From NCBI GenBank assembly GCA_032622095.1, contig CP136061.1:264214077-264278076 (forward strand): a DNA stretch of 64,000 nt. The letters are read 5' to 3'. This stretch comes from Siphonodentalium dalli. Its lineage: Eukaryota > Mollusca > Scaphopoda > Gadilida > Siphonodentaliidae. Each line of letters opens with the position of its first letter. Positions within the stretch are counted from its first letter, which is position 1. A program made the position numbers and the translations under genes. The notes under the pieces were generated by a model. The model was not told where the DNA came from. It saw only the letters and a program-made list of their open reading frames with translations, and did not search any database. Shown one piece after another: positions 14,001-29,000 of this stretch.

Positions 14001-17000
14001 TACCAAAAATGACCAAAATTTATCAAAATTTGAAAAATAGAGCAAACTAAGTATTTTATTGACAATTAATCTCTCCTCTGAGATATATACCTATAACATT
14101 ATTAGATTTCGACAAGTTTAACATTATTTAGTTTTCCGTTCTCGTGCCAGCAATGGATGAAATCATACAACAATCAAAGGTCAAATTAGGATGTATGGCT
14201 AAAGTTTATTTTCACTTTTTGTAGGTAAACATGAAGTATATGATCAGAGAAATATAACTATATATAATTTGCAACCCATTTGACACGTTATAGATGAATC
14301 AAAGAGAAATGAAAGCAATCACTTTTTTGTCATTTTGACAGGTCTGGCTTAAAATGGCTACATACATGATACACTATTATGTTAATCACCTAATACACCA
14401 TAAGCAAAGATGTGCAAAATACTAAACAGGCCTGCGTATGAGAGATTTTTACCAGTACAATTTTAGCCTCTCACAAAAACTAAGACAGGTGGTATTTTCA
14501 CCTGTTAATGTTGTAATCAAATTGGTGTTAGTCTTGAAATTCAGTCTTCATACACTAAAATTTGATCTAGAAAGAGTATTTCCTAAAGTTAAAGTTAACT
14601 TTGTATGTTATGTGCTTGTTTATAACCACCAACAAGGATGTCTTTCACCACACATAACATGGGAGAAGTGTTTTTGCACCTGCAATATCCTAATGACGCG
14701 TGCGGATAGGTGTAACTAGTAGACTATGTTGATAGAGCGATTGGGAAATCATTGGGCTACACATACAATATATGGAGAAAAAACATCACCACTGATGCTA
14801 AAACGGATATACATGTACTAGCAACTTGTCGACTAGAAGGCATCGCAAATTATTTTTAGGTTCGACTAATGTGGTACATATATGAAAGTGTCAATGACAC
14901 TGTAGCTCAACTTGGAAAGGGAATAATTTCATGTGTTACAGTCAATGGACTGATTAGGAATGTGGAAAGTTGAAAAAGCCTAGTTAGGCCAAAACAAACT
15001 GAATGCGTGTTTCCCGTAACCCGACCGACCGTCTTCAAAACCTCCCGACCCATGTTAATTTATTGGTTTTAAATAAAAAAAATCAATCTATAAATCGACC
15101 GACCACGCTGATAACCAAACAATGTACACGTGGTTCCATTTTATCTGATTCACCTCGCGAGATAAATTATATCTTTGATATATTTATATATTTTCCACAT
15201 TCTTCACTCTTCAAACAGAAAGTCAAATTACGACCGGACGCAATACCGGAAGATTACAGGTTATCGTTCCTCTTCACTGACCGGAAGCACCTGTTTGCGT
15301 TTATATGGAGTATTGTTTAGTGTATTTGAGCAAAAAATTTAGCTACAGCTGTAGCCGGCTCTGAATTATAAGACATGCTCTGAATTATAAGACATGCGCA
15401 GCAGGAAGCTACAGTGGCCAGGGAAATGAATGGCAACTACAATGTAGCACTAAAGTAAACATTGTACCCCGACTCTAATAGGAGAATTTCTTATCGGGGA
15501 GATATTTTTTTAAATACTGCTTCCTGGGGACACATAATTGTCATTCCCATTTTGTTGGCATCAAACTAGATATTTCATATCTACGCTATATTTACTGTTT
15601 GGTTAATAATTAAACTTATTTTGCAAAACTATATATAACTATATCTTGTTAGCATATATCAGTTATGTCAACAATTTGTTGGTTGCTCGTGTCAATGTAT
15701 GGTGTTTGATGGTGGTGAAGGCATGGCCCACACAAGACCATAAAAAAATAAAATGAAAAAATAAAATAAAATGAAAAGCCAACCGCCCGTCCCAATTTGT
15801 TTTGGGCTCGTTACGGGAAACATGCATTCATTTTGTTTTGGCCTTATGAAAAGAGTCAAATCCAAGATGGCCACTGGCAGCCATGTTTTTTTGCCAAATG
15901 ACCCCAAAAAGACTTGTTCCCATTTACATGTCATTGTTAACATCCATTACAAATTTCATGATTCTCCGACAAAAGATATGACCTGTACCCTATGTGAAAG
16001 GATTTAGTCATGTAAAGAGTAAAATACAAGATTTTTTAGGCGAATGACCTCAAAATGACCCATTTCCCATCTACATGTCATTGTTAACATCCATGACAAA
16101 TCTCATTATGATCGGACCAAAGATATGACTTGTAGCCCGTGCTAAAGATTTAGTCATGTAAAGTGTAAAATCCAAGATGGCTGCTGGCGGAGATGTTTTT
16201 TGGCCGAACGACCCCAAAATGACTCGTTCCCATCTACATGTCATTATTAACATTCTTGACAAATTTTATGATGATCAGACTGAAAGTACGACCTGTAGCC
16301 CATGCTAAAGAATTTAGTCATACAAAGAGTAAAATCCAAGATGGCTGCTGGCGGCCATGTTTTTTGGCCGAATGACCCCAAAATGACTCGTTCCCATCTA
16401 CATGTCATTATTAACATTCTTGACAAATTTTATGATGATCATACTGAAAGTACGACATGTAGCCCATGCTAAATAATTTAGTCATACAAAGAGTAAAATC
16501 CAAGATGGCTGCTGGCAGCCATTGTTTTTGGGCCGAATGACCCCAAAATGACTCGTTCCCATCTACATGTCAATATTAACATTCATGACAAATTTCATGA
16601 TGATCAGACAAACAGTACGGCCTGTAGCCCGTGCTAATGGATTGAATTTTGAAATCCAAGATGGCCACTGGCGGCCATGTTTTTTTTTCCGAATGACCCC
16701 AAAATTAATCATTCTGGTCTAAATGTTGATGTCAACAGCTATGATAAATTTCATAATGATCTGACCGAAGGTACGACCTGTAGCCTGCATTGTTGACGCC
16801 TTACGTACACACGCACACACGGATGACAAAGCCATGGCAATAGCTCAAACTTTACAAAGTAAAGTTGAGCTAAAAAGTGTTAGCGTTATGTTTATATAGG
16901 ATAGTTTTTTCCGATTTCGTTTCTTGGAGAATAATATATAGAAATTTCTACATATTTGGCTTTTAGTGCGAGCTGAAATTCCAAGCTAATGCGGGCCTTT

Positions 17001-20000
17001 AATAAGCTGTAAACACTAATCAAACAATCGGCTCACTTCGAACAAACTGTTGTCGCCCAAGGAAGCTTTTTGAGTTAAATTGGCCTGGCAGTCTTGAAGG
17101 AGGAGTTTTAAGAAATTGTTGACAAACAGACAGATGTTAAAACTGTGCCCTTTGAGTGAATCAATGTGTATACTTCACTGATTCAGGTTCTAACTTTCAA
17201 TCTCACTCCTTTAAGATTTCATAAACAAAGTATTTGAATTGTATAGTGCCCATGGAATTCAAGATCTGTAGAAAAAGTGTTTTGCACATTGAAATACAAG
17301 AGCACTCCTGGAAGATATTTTGTGCAAGAAAGTTCTGATATCCTACGATATCGGTGGAAAACAGACAATTCTATTAAACACAATGACAAAAACACATCAA
17401 TCCATACCTTTTTCCGCCACCACAAGTTTTCTGAATGATCACCATAATCATAGAGAAGCTCTGTACCTGCCTCTATAACCTTGATGGCATAGAGGCAGAG
17501 TCTGGGAATATGGTTTATGATGTTGAGACGCATAATACAGTTTCTCTCGTGACCGGTACCGTCATTGACAAATTGACAGATGTGGTTCATTGTTGAAATG
17601 GCATCAATACTGAAAAGACAAAATAATACTAAATGATGCTTACAATTGGGACTGGGAATTGTTAAAAAGAATCTACCTTTTTTTATTTTTTTTATTACAC
17701 ACCACTTGCAAGTTAAACACAAACTGCTGAAATTAATTTTATGGAAATATGCTGTTAGCTGGTCGCTCTGAGTGATGTCAGTTTGTGTATGGAAACCTCA
17801 TGAAAGCCTAATGGTGTCAGATTGAATGGCATCAGTTTTCAGAACATTCTCAATACACTTGTGTAAATTGATCCAAGTCTGATGTACTGTTTTATCTTGA
17901 TAAAACACCAGCATTCATGTCAAATACCAACATATTCTTCTAGCATATTCCAACAATAACACAAAATTTTAGTATTAGTGTAATATCTTCTAGCACCACC
18001 TGTACACAAAATGTGCTAGCAATATCTCAGCGATAAAATTATTATCACCCTACATTAATGATAATCCTCGCCCGTGCCCAGTTGACGGGGTAGCACCTAG
18101 TCTTGACCTGTGGACACCCCAGTTACCAGCAGTCCAACCATTTAATAATTTACTTCTGAAATAATATATCCTAATATACATGTACTTCTTGTCAATAAAA
18201 CTAAAGCGCAGGCTTTTCTCCATTTTTACAAAAAAAGTACCAGTATCTTTAAGAGGGGGCCCCAGTGGCCCAATTGAATATCAGTGTTCAGCCCTCTTAA
18301 TTCAGATTGTTTGGCTTTGGCAATCCGCTACGGCAACAGTATGCCATGGCACAGTTTGCTTCAGCAAATTGCTTCGGCAATGCTGATTGCCGTAGCCAAT
18401 TATGAAGGCTGAGAGCTATACATGTAGCACTTCCAAATCAGATATTTTTTAGCAGATTATGAGATAAATCAGAATGTCAAGCATACCAGAGCTGTTTTCC
18501 CTCAAATTTAAAGAAAAACATCATGTTTGAGCCAATATGTTTTTTCTCCCGAGCCTCGGCCTCCTGTCTTGTAATCAATTCTCCAGAGTATTCCAGCAGG
18601 AAATCACCTGCCCGAAACTGCCTTTCAGCAAACACCCCGTACTCTGAAAAAGAGGTTGTATTGATTTGAAGAATAATTCACCTCAATGTCTGTCATGCCA
18701 TTTCAAAGGGATTACTGTGATATAGGCATCAAGCAAGAGATGGGCCATTGGCCCAGTCCATAAATCCACTTTGGGTACAGTGCCTTTAGTGACAAACATG
18801 TTCCACGGATGTGGCAATACATACATGTACAGTAAAGCCCTAAGTAATCAACCTCTTAGCCAAAGCAGAATTATGGGTAACTTTTCAGGATTTAGTCAGA
18901 AATATGGCTTGTTGCCATTCATCAGAAGTGAGAGCTTTCCGATGAATGGCAACAAGCCATATTTCCGACTAAATCCTGAAAAGTTACCCATTTACAATTC
19001 TGCTTTGGTTAAGAGGTCGATTACTTAGGGCATTACTGTATAAGACAACTGAGAGCGGCTTATCTTGAGATTTCAAAGTTGAGAAAAATGGTAGAACTTT
19101 AAAAATCTCCCAGCAGCCCATTATAGCTCATTCGCCTTTTTGTCAGTCTGGCAAGCCACCGGGATAATAAATAAATTAGTACAAAATAAGTAAATAATCA
19201 AGATAGTCGAGAGACAATTGAGCGCCCTCTGCTCTAGGGAGACTAAAAGAGACTAGCTCTAATATGCAAACCTGAGATTGATTACTACTGGGGGCCTTGA
19301 CATTCGCAAATTTGCGACAGGTTTATGGTGGTTAAACTGTCAGAAATTTTTTCTTTTAACCAATCACAAGCCAGCAATTAATTAAAGTGAATTAGAATAA
19401 GTTATATATTAATAATAATATATTATTATTATTGATACAACATGTTAGAAAAAAAAAAAAAATCAACAGATGAAATATTTGCTAGAATGCACTGAGAACA
19501 ATAAACCAATCCTCACCTTTATGATCCGATATATATTTTAGCCGGAACCCATCCTTGTCCAATCCCGCACAACACCAATACATCGCCTCATCCTCCGGTC
19601 TCATCTTCATGGAAGCATGTCTGTTCTGAATAATATTCTTTCAAATTAGAACTTTAAAACATTTCACTATAGAAGATAAGGCCAAACGTTTTTATTGTTA
19701 TGCTTTACAGATTTTTTTAAGCTTGTTTTGGTAGGGTCGGTCGGAAAAAAAATAAAAATAAAAGTGCTCGAACCATTTTTTTTTTTGGACATTCGCCAAG
19801 GTAATAATTGTGTCTTTATATTTCTCTGTCAGTCACTTAGAAGTTACAGAAAACAGTTTTTGGATGTATATCTCAAATTTAAATCCAGTACTATTATTTG
19901 AAACATAACTCAGCTTATTGAATAATATTGAACAAATCCAGAAATAAAGAGTTTGTTTATATTCAACATTTTAATTATTGAATAAATGGACTCCCCCATT

Positions 20001-23000
20001 CAGTTATAACGTATACATTAAAAAAGTCCACTATTCATCTGGATGGATGTCATGGAAAAATAAGTAGCCGACAGATAATATACATGTATATGCAGAAGGA
20101 TTCCTATTAGTTGGTGGGAAATGTTCAGATAATAAGTTTAGAACTTGTTGAACTTATTATCTGAACATTTCCTAAGAAATCTACTTACAAGTCTGGTCAA
20201 TGAGTATTTAGTATAGAGAGGGTTAATAAACACATGGGAATGGTGAGATTAGTGGTAGTGATAAATAGTGAATGTGTAACTTGAGCAAACCCACACTGAA
20301 CATACTCATTAGCTTGTCATTCCTATCTAAGAACCTTGTGGACTGTTATTGGTCTTTAAGTTCAATCATAAAGATCACCATAAATTGCAAGGAATACAAC
20401 TTATTCTAAAGGCCATTTAAAGTTTTAAAGAGATGTCAAGATTTATAGAAAGCATACAGGTATCTTGGTGGCAGTTATAAACTCAAGCTGACTTCTCAGT
20501 TTTCATCTAGGATGTAGTTAAAAGTAATTAAAGCCAGAGATATCTATAGTTGGTGGTGTCCTAGGTGTCTTTAATCACAAGTGAAATCTGGTTAGATAAT
20601 TTGTTACTGATAAGCAGAAACAGCTAAGGTCAGCTGTGAAAATAAAAATAAAAATTATATTTGATTTTTATTTCCTTGTCAGGCCACAGAAAACAGGGTC
20701 GCGGATCCGTAAAGCAATACAATAAAAAAGTTTGGCGTAAGGTCTCCAAATCCCTTTAAACAGGGTATCTTTATCAAAATTTAGAAAGATGAAACCCCAC
20801 AGTACCCATTTAAACAACTGTTTTGAAGACATTTCCATAAAAAAATAAAAGGCCGCTTGGCCACACGTCCCCAGAAATGGTAGCAAACTCGCGTATGTGC
20901 TTTCAGAAACAGAGTAAACTTAATTTTTCTGCAAAGGACAAGGGGAATAAATTTGCCATAAACTGTCTGATCGAACCCATATTCGAATTTGACCTTTGTT
21001 TTGTTGCAGAAAAACAAATTTGGTTTCAATCAGTGGATTCAAACTAAAGTTATCATACAAAAACCAATTTTTTTTATTTTTTTATGTAAAACAAGAGCAC
21101 GCCGTCGGGGCGTGGGCACAATATGCCCTTTCTGGAGTAAAGTGGGGCAAAGTTTAATTCATTCGTTTGAAACTTGATTCAGTTCACTCGATGCTATCCA
21201 AAGTTATCATCTGGAAACCGCATATTAGTTAAAATCCGAGTCGAATAAGGGACATAACTCTGTCAAAATCATGCGGACGAAACCCATATTAGAACTTGAT
21301 CTGTATTTTGGTGTGTTAAACTAACACACAAAATTTGGTTCAGTTCACTCAATTCAATATAAAGTTTTCATCCGGAAACCGCAAATAAGGTAAAATCTAA
21401 GTCGAAAATGGGGCATAACTCAGTCAAAATCATGCGGACGAAACCCATATTTGAACTTTATCTGTATTTTGGTGCATAACTCCACCCCTAGTTATCCTCC
21501 CAAACCCAAATTCGAACTTGACCTTTCTTTTGTTGCAGAAAAGTCAAATACCATATTTGGTTTCGCTAAATTGATTGAAGCTAAATATGTCATCCGGATT
21601 GATGTAAAAAAAGATGCATCACTCCGCCCCCAATTATCTGTCCGAGCCCAAATTTTAATTTGACCTTTCTTATGTCGCAGGAAAGTCACACACAAAATTT
21701 GGTTTTGATATATTGATCGAAGCGAAATTTATCATCCGAAAACAAAAAAAATCAGCATTTATTGGTCGAACAAGGGGCATAACTCCACCCCTAATTATCC
21801 GGCCGAACCCAAATTTGACACTGATCTTTGTAGTGTCGTAGGAAAGTCACATACCAAATTTGGTTATAAGTTAATCAAAACAAAAGTTACCATCCAGAAA
21901 CGAAATTGTGACTGACACACGGAGAGGGCTAATATCTAAATCTCCCAAACAAAATTTTGGACGCTCTTGCATGTTTGCTTAGGGTTTAATGTTATTTTAG
22001 CGTCCAGGGCCTTATCGCGACAATGCCAGTTTTATTGGTGGCGGTCTACAGAACGTCCCGACATTACAGGTCAGCTAATGGCCCCATTCAATGAGGTACA
22101 TGTATGTGCACTCACTTCAGTGAGTAACTGGCAACTCCGCCAGCAAACGAATATATAGAGTATACATGTACGTGTCGAAAGTGCTGGAGGGCTAGTTGGC
22201 ATTTGGGTCATAAGCCTTACCAACACTTGAACAGAGCCACCGAGGCCCAACCCACATGTAAACATTGGCCATGTTTTTATCTTTTAAAACAGCAAAATCA
22301 GCTCAGTGCTTGGGAAACCGTGGGTCCCCAATAAGAAACCATGTTCCAATCATCCCAATTTGGCTAAATTTAAACGATACATGTATGTTCTGCCTGTTAA
22401 GTTCCGGCTGGTGCATATATACTGCATTCAAAGACAGAAATTCAAATGGTACAATCCTTTGTGGAATATGGTGTATTCTCAGCTCAAATTGTACATCTTC
22501 AATTTAGAAGATGGGGTCCTATTTTTATTTCACACTTAGGCAAAACAAAAATGATGTGTGATTCCCGTAACCCGACCGACCGTCTTCAAAAACCCCCCGA
22601 CCCAAGTTCATTTTATTGGTTTTAAACAAAAAAATCAATCTATAAACCGACCGACCGCACTGATAACAAAACTATGTACGCTTGGTTCAATTTTATCTGA
22701 TTCACCTCGCGAGATAGATAATATCTTTGATATATTTATATATTTTTCGCAAAGCCACATCGTCACTCTATTAACGGAGTCAACTTTAATACGATCTGAG
22801 GCAATACCGGAAGATCACGAGTTATCGTCCCTCTTCGCTGACCGGAAGCACGTGTTTGTGTTTATATTTACATTAAACATGATGGATGTTGCGGTTGATT
22901 AGAATCAAACGAATCGATTCGAACAAGTTCATCTCAACGATGGCGAGAGCACATGGGGCTATCCCATGTGCATAATCCACGAGTGAGAAAACCCGGATTT

Positions 23001-26000
23001 TAAAGACTCTAGAAAATAAAGCAATTATAGCACTGTTTTTCCAATGTGTATTGATTGTTCAAATGCAGGGCTGATGCCTATTGTGGCCAAGCCACATGGC
23101 AAGGCAGTGCCCGTTTCACGCTTATTAAATTAATTTTAGTAAATTGTCTACTGTTATCTGTTTTATATGTTTCCCCTAATATATCAGTTTTATCACCAAT
23201 GTATCGTTTGCTCTGGGTCATTGTATGGTGTTTGATGGTGGTTAGGCATGGCCCACATGAGACTATTCAAAAATAAAATGAAAAAATAAAATAAAATGAA
23301 AAGCCTACCACCCGCCCCTATTTTTTGGGGGCTCGTTACGGGAAACACGCATTCATTTTGTTTTAGCCTTACTATTCTGAGGGATTAATTTTCAGCAAGA
23401 GATATCATTCCGACTTCACATGCAATTGGATCATTGTTTTGCACCCAGGATCTTGATCTGTTTGAACCATATTTTATAAAGCAAAAGCCGATTTTATTTG
23501 AATAATATGGCCAAGAGAGTCCTAGGCTATCCATGAATACCAGGAATGCAATGTCCATCATCCAATATGGGTATCTGAACTAAAACCATGGATGATGGAT
23601 CTGGTCAAACTTAAGCAACAAAACAACATAATCACTCACTGTTCTCTTTCTTTTATCCAGCACGGCTTTCAGCTAAAAATAAGATATAAAACATCAACTT
23701 AGCCCTTGGTTTCCCCATGAGATTATATTGCATGCCTGTTCACATATCAATCTGAGTCAATAAAAGTATATAGGTTGAAACATGGACCATAAGCCTAAAA
23801 GACTTCATTTTATACTCGTTTAATGTTCCCTATATTCCATGTATAATCTGTTAATTTAGTGATGTTATTCAGAGCTTGGATGTTTGTTGCCAATTTACCC
23901 AGGTTTGATGATACTATTCACACTTAATTAGGCTATTAAGGCCAAAACAAAATGAATGCGTGTTTCCCGTAACCCGACCGACCGTCTTCAAACCCCCCCC
24001 CCCCCACACTACAGGACAGTTTTTCCCCATTTCTATTGATTATTCCAATGCAGGGCTGATGCCTGTTGTGGCCAAGCCACATGGCAAGGCAGTGCCTGTT
24101 TCAGGTTTATTAAAGTAATTTTAGTAAACTGTCTACTGTTATCTGTTTTATATTTTTTCCCCTCAATATATCAGTTTTATCACCACCAATTTGTCGGTTG
24201 CTCTGGGTCATTGTATGGTGTTTGATGGTGGTTAGGCATGGCCCACACGAGACCATAAAAAATAAAACTAGATATTTCATATCTACGCTATATTTACTGT
24301 TTGGTTAATAATTAAACTTATTTTGCAAAACTATATATAACTATATCTTGTTAGCATATATCAGTTATGTCAACAATTTGTAGTGCTGAAACGGTTGACC
24401 TATTTTTGTAGCCGGTTAACCGCGACGTGTAACCGGATCATAACCGGTTATCCGCTATTTTCAACCTATGACTTTAAACTGATTATTTACACCATAATAT
24501 GTACCAATATATCAGTATAATTTGATTTATTAACTGTATGGCAAACTCGCGTAATGTTTACACAGACATAGCTTCTATTAAACGAATGTAAATCACCAAA
24601 CACGAACGTCACAAAGCCACGTGTTGACAACTTGGCAGATGACACAGTGAACTAAAACTCAGTTTTTATAAATAGACGTGTCATGCTTGACCTGTTTGTA
24701 CTGCAGTTGCGACTGCTACCTGACTTGTTATCGTTCTCGTCTTGGGAAGAATATTGTGTGACCTATATACATGTTTGTACATGCAAATATCAGCAGTGTT
24801 TTTTTTATTACCATTATAGCGTTTGCGGGACTGGCCGATTATTAGGTCATGTGACTCAGGTATTCTAACTGCTGGGTGTTCTTTGGCAATTTGAGATTGA
24901 TAGGATCATGACTGACATCGATAAACACAATTATGAAGATTGTGAACTTTATGTAGTTAACAAATGAAAATAAAAAAATCAGCTGAAAACAGTGTTTTCT
25001 GTTATAAATGCTGAGAATTTATAGTCATTAGTAGGATGCAAATAAGTCCGACTGCACGAGAACACCACTTAAGTGATTCGAGTTCATTTGAACTTCATCG
25101 ACTGAGATTACTCAAACTCAGTAATGTTAGAAGTATAGACCGAGCGTATGTAAATAGGGTTGGTTCTCAGAGTTTGCATTCTGCCAATTTCTCTTTGAAA
25201 TGTGCCCAGGCATCTGATTTACTCATTTCTTGGGTATCCATGATACTGTCTGCAAGTAGTGAGTCGGAGAGTAGAAGTCAAATGATCACGCCGTACTGCA
25301 GTGAAAACGATTGTATTGATCTTTGCCGATGACCAGGTGGCGTCAGTGCACGTGTTTTACCGGACATCGGAATATCAAAGATGACGTCATGCATCTTTGA
25401 TGTTTAGCCGCCAATGCCAGACTATGTAATCTACCATTCATGGAAGACTTTTGATCTGAAGGACCTGAACACGATAGTTTTTATCAGTGGCATTGCATGT
25501 GTGTATTACATAGCGGTTAACCGGTTGTTCGTAGTTCAACCGGTTGCCGACGGTAGCCGGTTGCCAACCGGTTATCCGGATATCCGTTTCAGCACTAACA
25601 ATTTGTTGGTTGCTCGTGTCAATGTATGGTGTTTGATGGTGGTGAAGGCATGGCCCACACAAGACCATAAAAAAATAAAATGAAAAAATTAAATAAAATG
25701 AAAAGCCTACCGCCCGCCCCTATTTATTTTGGGCTCGTTACGGGAAACATGCATTCATTTTGTTTTGGCCTAATGACTCATTGAAGTAAATATTTCAATT
25801 AATAGAAAATGGAAGTGGAGTCATTAGAAAAGGGGCCTATTATAAAGCGACAAACTGAGACAAACAGCATCGGCAGTGATTTTCTTTTATTTCCGAAAAA
25901 CAAAAATAAAATTAATTTTTTGGTGAGGGAGGTTTTTATAGGTGCGGGCAGATTAGGGGAAACAAAGGTATTTTTTTTAGGCCTAGACTCCTAATTGTTC

Positions 26001-29000
26001 CGTTTTAGTGGGTTCGCATTTTTCCGCATCCAATTAGTTTTGATTAGAAATTCATGGATGGCGCCGACAGGGACGTGGCTAGAGGGTTTCCGTTCGGGGA
26101 GTGTCCAACTGCACCACCCCCTCCCTGAATCAGAATCAGACCGACCACAAGTTTTGCATAATTCCATTTGCATCCCCCCCCCTTGGATCTCAGTGCTCTT
26201 AGGCCTAATTTCCCATATATACATAAACCATGGTTATATATTCCCAGTATGAGAACATTCAGATATTTTACACATTTAATTCCATACAGAATCACAGGCC
26301 TACAGGCAAGAGACCGCGAAACACCAGGCTTACCACGGCTGTTCGCCAGGTGTGAGAACATTTTGAAATTTGAAACAAGAAAATCGCAAATCCTAGAATC
26401 TGGACTGGCCTCAACTGCAGCTTTCCTATAGTGTTGGAAATTTCAAACCTCATACTCCCCCTCAGGTTGGACAATTCTCCAACTGAATACCATTTCAGTC
26501 CATAAATTTGACCAAATACAGTACAACATTGTTAAACTTATTAGCATTTTTGTAAATTAGCCACAGGGGAGAAAATGTTGTAATCTGAACAAGAAAATCG
26601 CAAATTCCTAGCATCTAGACTAGCCTCAAGCCCTCCTACAGTTGGAAATTTCCAAATCTCCACTTAGGTTGGAACATTTACAACTGATGACAATTCCAAT
26701 GACAATGTTGACCAAATGTATGACAATATTGTTTTCTTAAATTAACTAGCAGTTTTTGACTGACATGGCGGAGGGACCAGGACACAAGCTTTCCAACTGT
26801 TGGAAATTTCCAACCTGACACCCCCCCTGAGGTTGGAAAATTTCCAACTGATGACCATTTCAGTCCAAAAATTTTACCAAAAATAAGAAAATTTGCAAAT
26901 ATTTGTCCAAAAACAATTAATTCCCCCCAAGAACTTGTTTGAAATTCAAACTACAAGAACATTTTCAACCTACTGTTAGTGTGAAATTTCCAACTAATGT
27001 ATTGGCAGGTATGAAATTTCCAACTGTTGAAAATTTTGACCAAAGTTGGGGGGGGTGAGACCCCCGAAGCCATTGAAATAGTAATTGAGAGGAGTTTTAT
27101 CGGATTGAGTACCTTTAATGTTCCGACTAAATACGCCCTATAGAATAGGCTATGTTGTAGAATACGATAGCCATTTCTTAATGTCAGTATCATTTATATA
27201 CGGTAGCAATGATGACGTCACCCTAAGCGACCTTCAATTGATCAATTGAAATATACACAGTGTCTAGATCAAAGCGGTCTCCGACAAATGATAAAGCTGC
27301 GTCAATCATTGCCATCATGTCGCAGTGATGTCTTTGACCTCAAACGACAAGCGAGACATTGTGTTGTCAATTTCATTCTTTCAATTAATAGTCGGGTCAC
27401 CGTGTGTGTCTATACTAGTAACACTGTCAATTATGGGTGCCACCAAACATTATACTTACCGTAACTTACGCGTCGTTAACACCGTTTATGTCGGAATCGA
27501 TCTTGAAAACGTTATACATGGAACTAATACATTATGTTCAGACTAGTCGACGGCAAAATTCAGAGTCGACGTTCTGACATTTCAGCATCGTCTACGACTA
27601 GTCGATTAATCGTTTCAACCCTACTGGCAAGTATATATGTTTAATTTATAGTAGAATACAATCATATTTGTACTGACATATATGTGCACAACTTTCCGAG
27701 AAGAGGTGCTATTTGCAATTGACAAGATCAGGTTGTATAAAAAATTCTGCAATGCGTATACCAAATCGTTATTGCATCACGTGAAAATTATAAAGTAACA
27801 TGTGGGGGGTTTCAATTTGGTGTGCACGGGGACCCCACATAACACATGCTTCATGGAACAGACTGTGTTGGCCTGTACCGAGTTACCCATGCATTTTCCA
27901 GTTTGCACGGATTCCGAAAAATTGACACATAAGGATCCAGCGACGAGTAGTCAAACGTCATGGTGTTAGTTACATTGTCATTAAGATGTCGTAAAGATCA
28001 CAGATGCCGCTGGGCAGCTGTGCCTTTTATGTAACAACGTTGCAATAGCCTAATACATGTTGTACCGACTTGTTACACTGAGTTATCATAATTATCTGAT
28101 TCTCGTTGCTTATATACGGTGACAAGGCACGCACATAGGCTGGTAACACATGAATAATTTCATTACCGAAAATACGTTATTTTTAGTTTTGATTTGGTAC
28201 GGTAAATCGGTATTACGCTGATACCGATACCGCATGGTAAATAACGAGTCACTCATCTGAACAACAGTGCAAAATTAATCAAATTATTTATAACCTTAAC
28301 CAATTCCTCAACCAAATCGAGCAGTGTTCATACTCATTGATCAACTTAAATACTGGTATTCCAAACATTCTTGAATATAACAAGACGATTGCACAGGTCT
28401 CAGCATAAAGACATCAAGATAATTATATTGGCTACCAGATAAAGCATAACAAATAAAAAAAATGACTATAATCGCCATCTCACAACCCGCCCCCCCCCAC
28501 CCCATGCCCTCACCCCTTCTTGCCCATCTCAATACGATAATACACACATTGTAAATACGCACTACATACACCCAATATACACCTAATTATACAAGCATAA
28601 GGGCTCTGCCCTTACAAGTTAAACTTTTCGTGGGGTCCTGTTGTTATATATATATTACAATTATATTGAATATGAAATAAATCTTATTGAATCTTGAATG
28701 CTTCTATAGTTATGTTGGAGAACATTTCCAGGCCACTACTCATCATATATACATTCCACAAATTATCTCCAAAACTAGCGCCCTTATGGGTAGCTAATTA
28801 ATGACCCAGTGCTATGGAAACAATTTTAGGACAATATATGTAACGAGTGATTTAAGGAAGTCATTTTGGCTAAAAGTTCTATTTCTGATAGACACTTAAA
28901 TCAATTTTAGTAACCCAATGAACTTGTTTTACCTAGGCAATATAATTTCCTAGGCAAACTGATTTTGCCTCTGCTTTAAGTTTTACCTAGGCATTGCCTA

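Noticed and set aside
25036-25332. 98-codon ORF inside the nested hAT-like element as a transposase
   Set aside because: No BED finger, catalytic or dimerisation motif; the element is only 1.2 kb.
27594-27624. Complete hAT element ending at CGTTTCAACCCTA
   Set aside because: I could not find the matching left end (TAGGGTTGAAACG) or a target duplication, so only a solitary end is noted.
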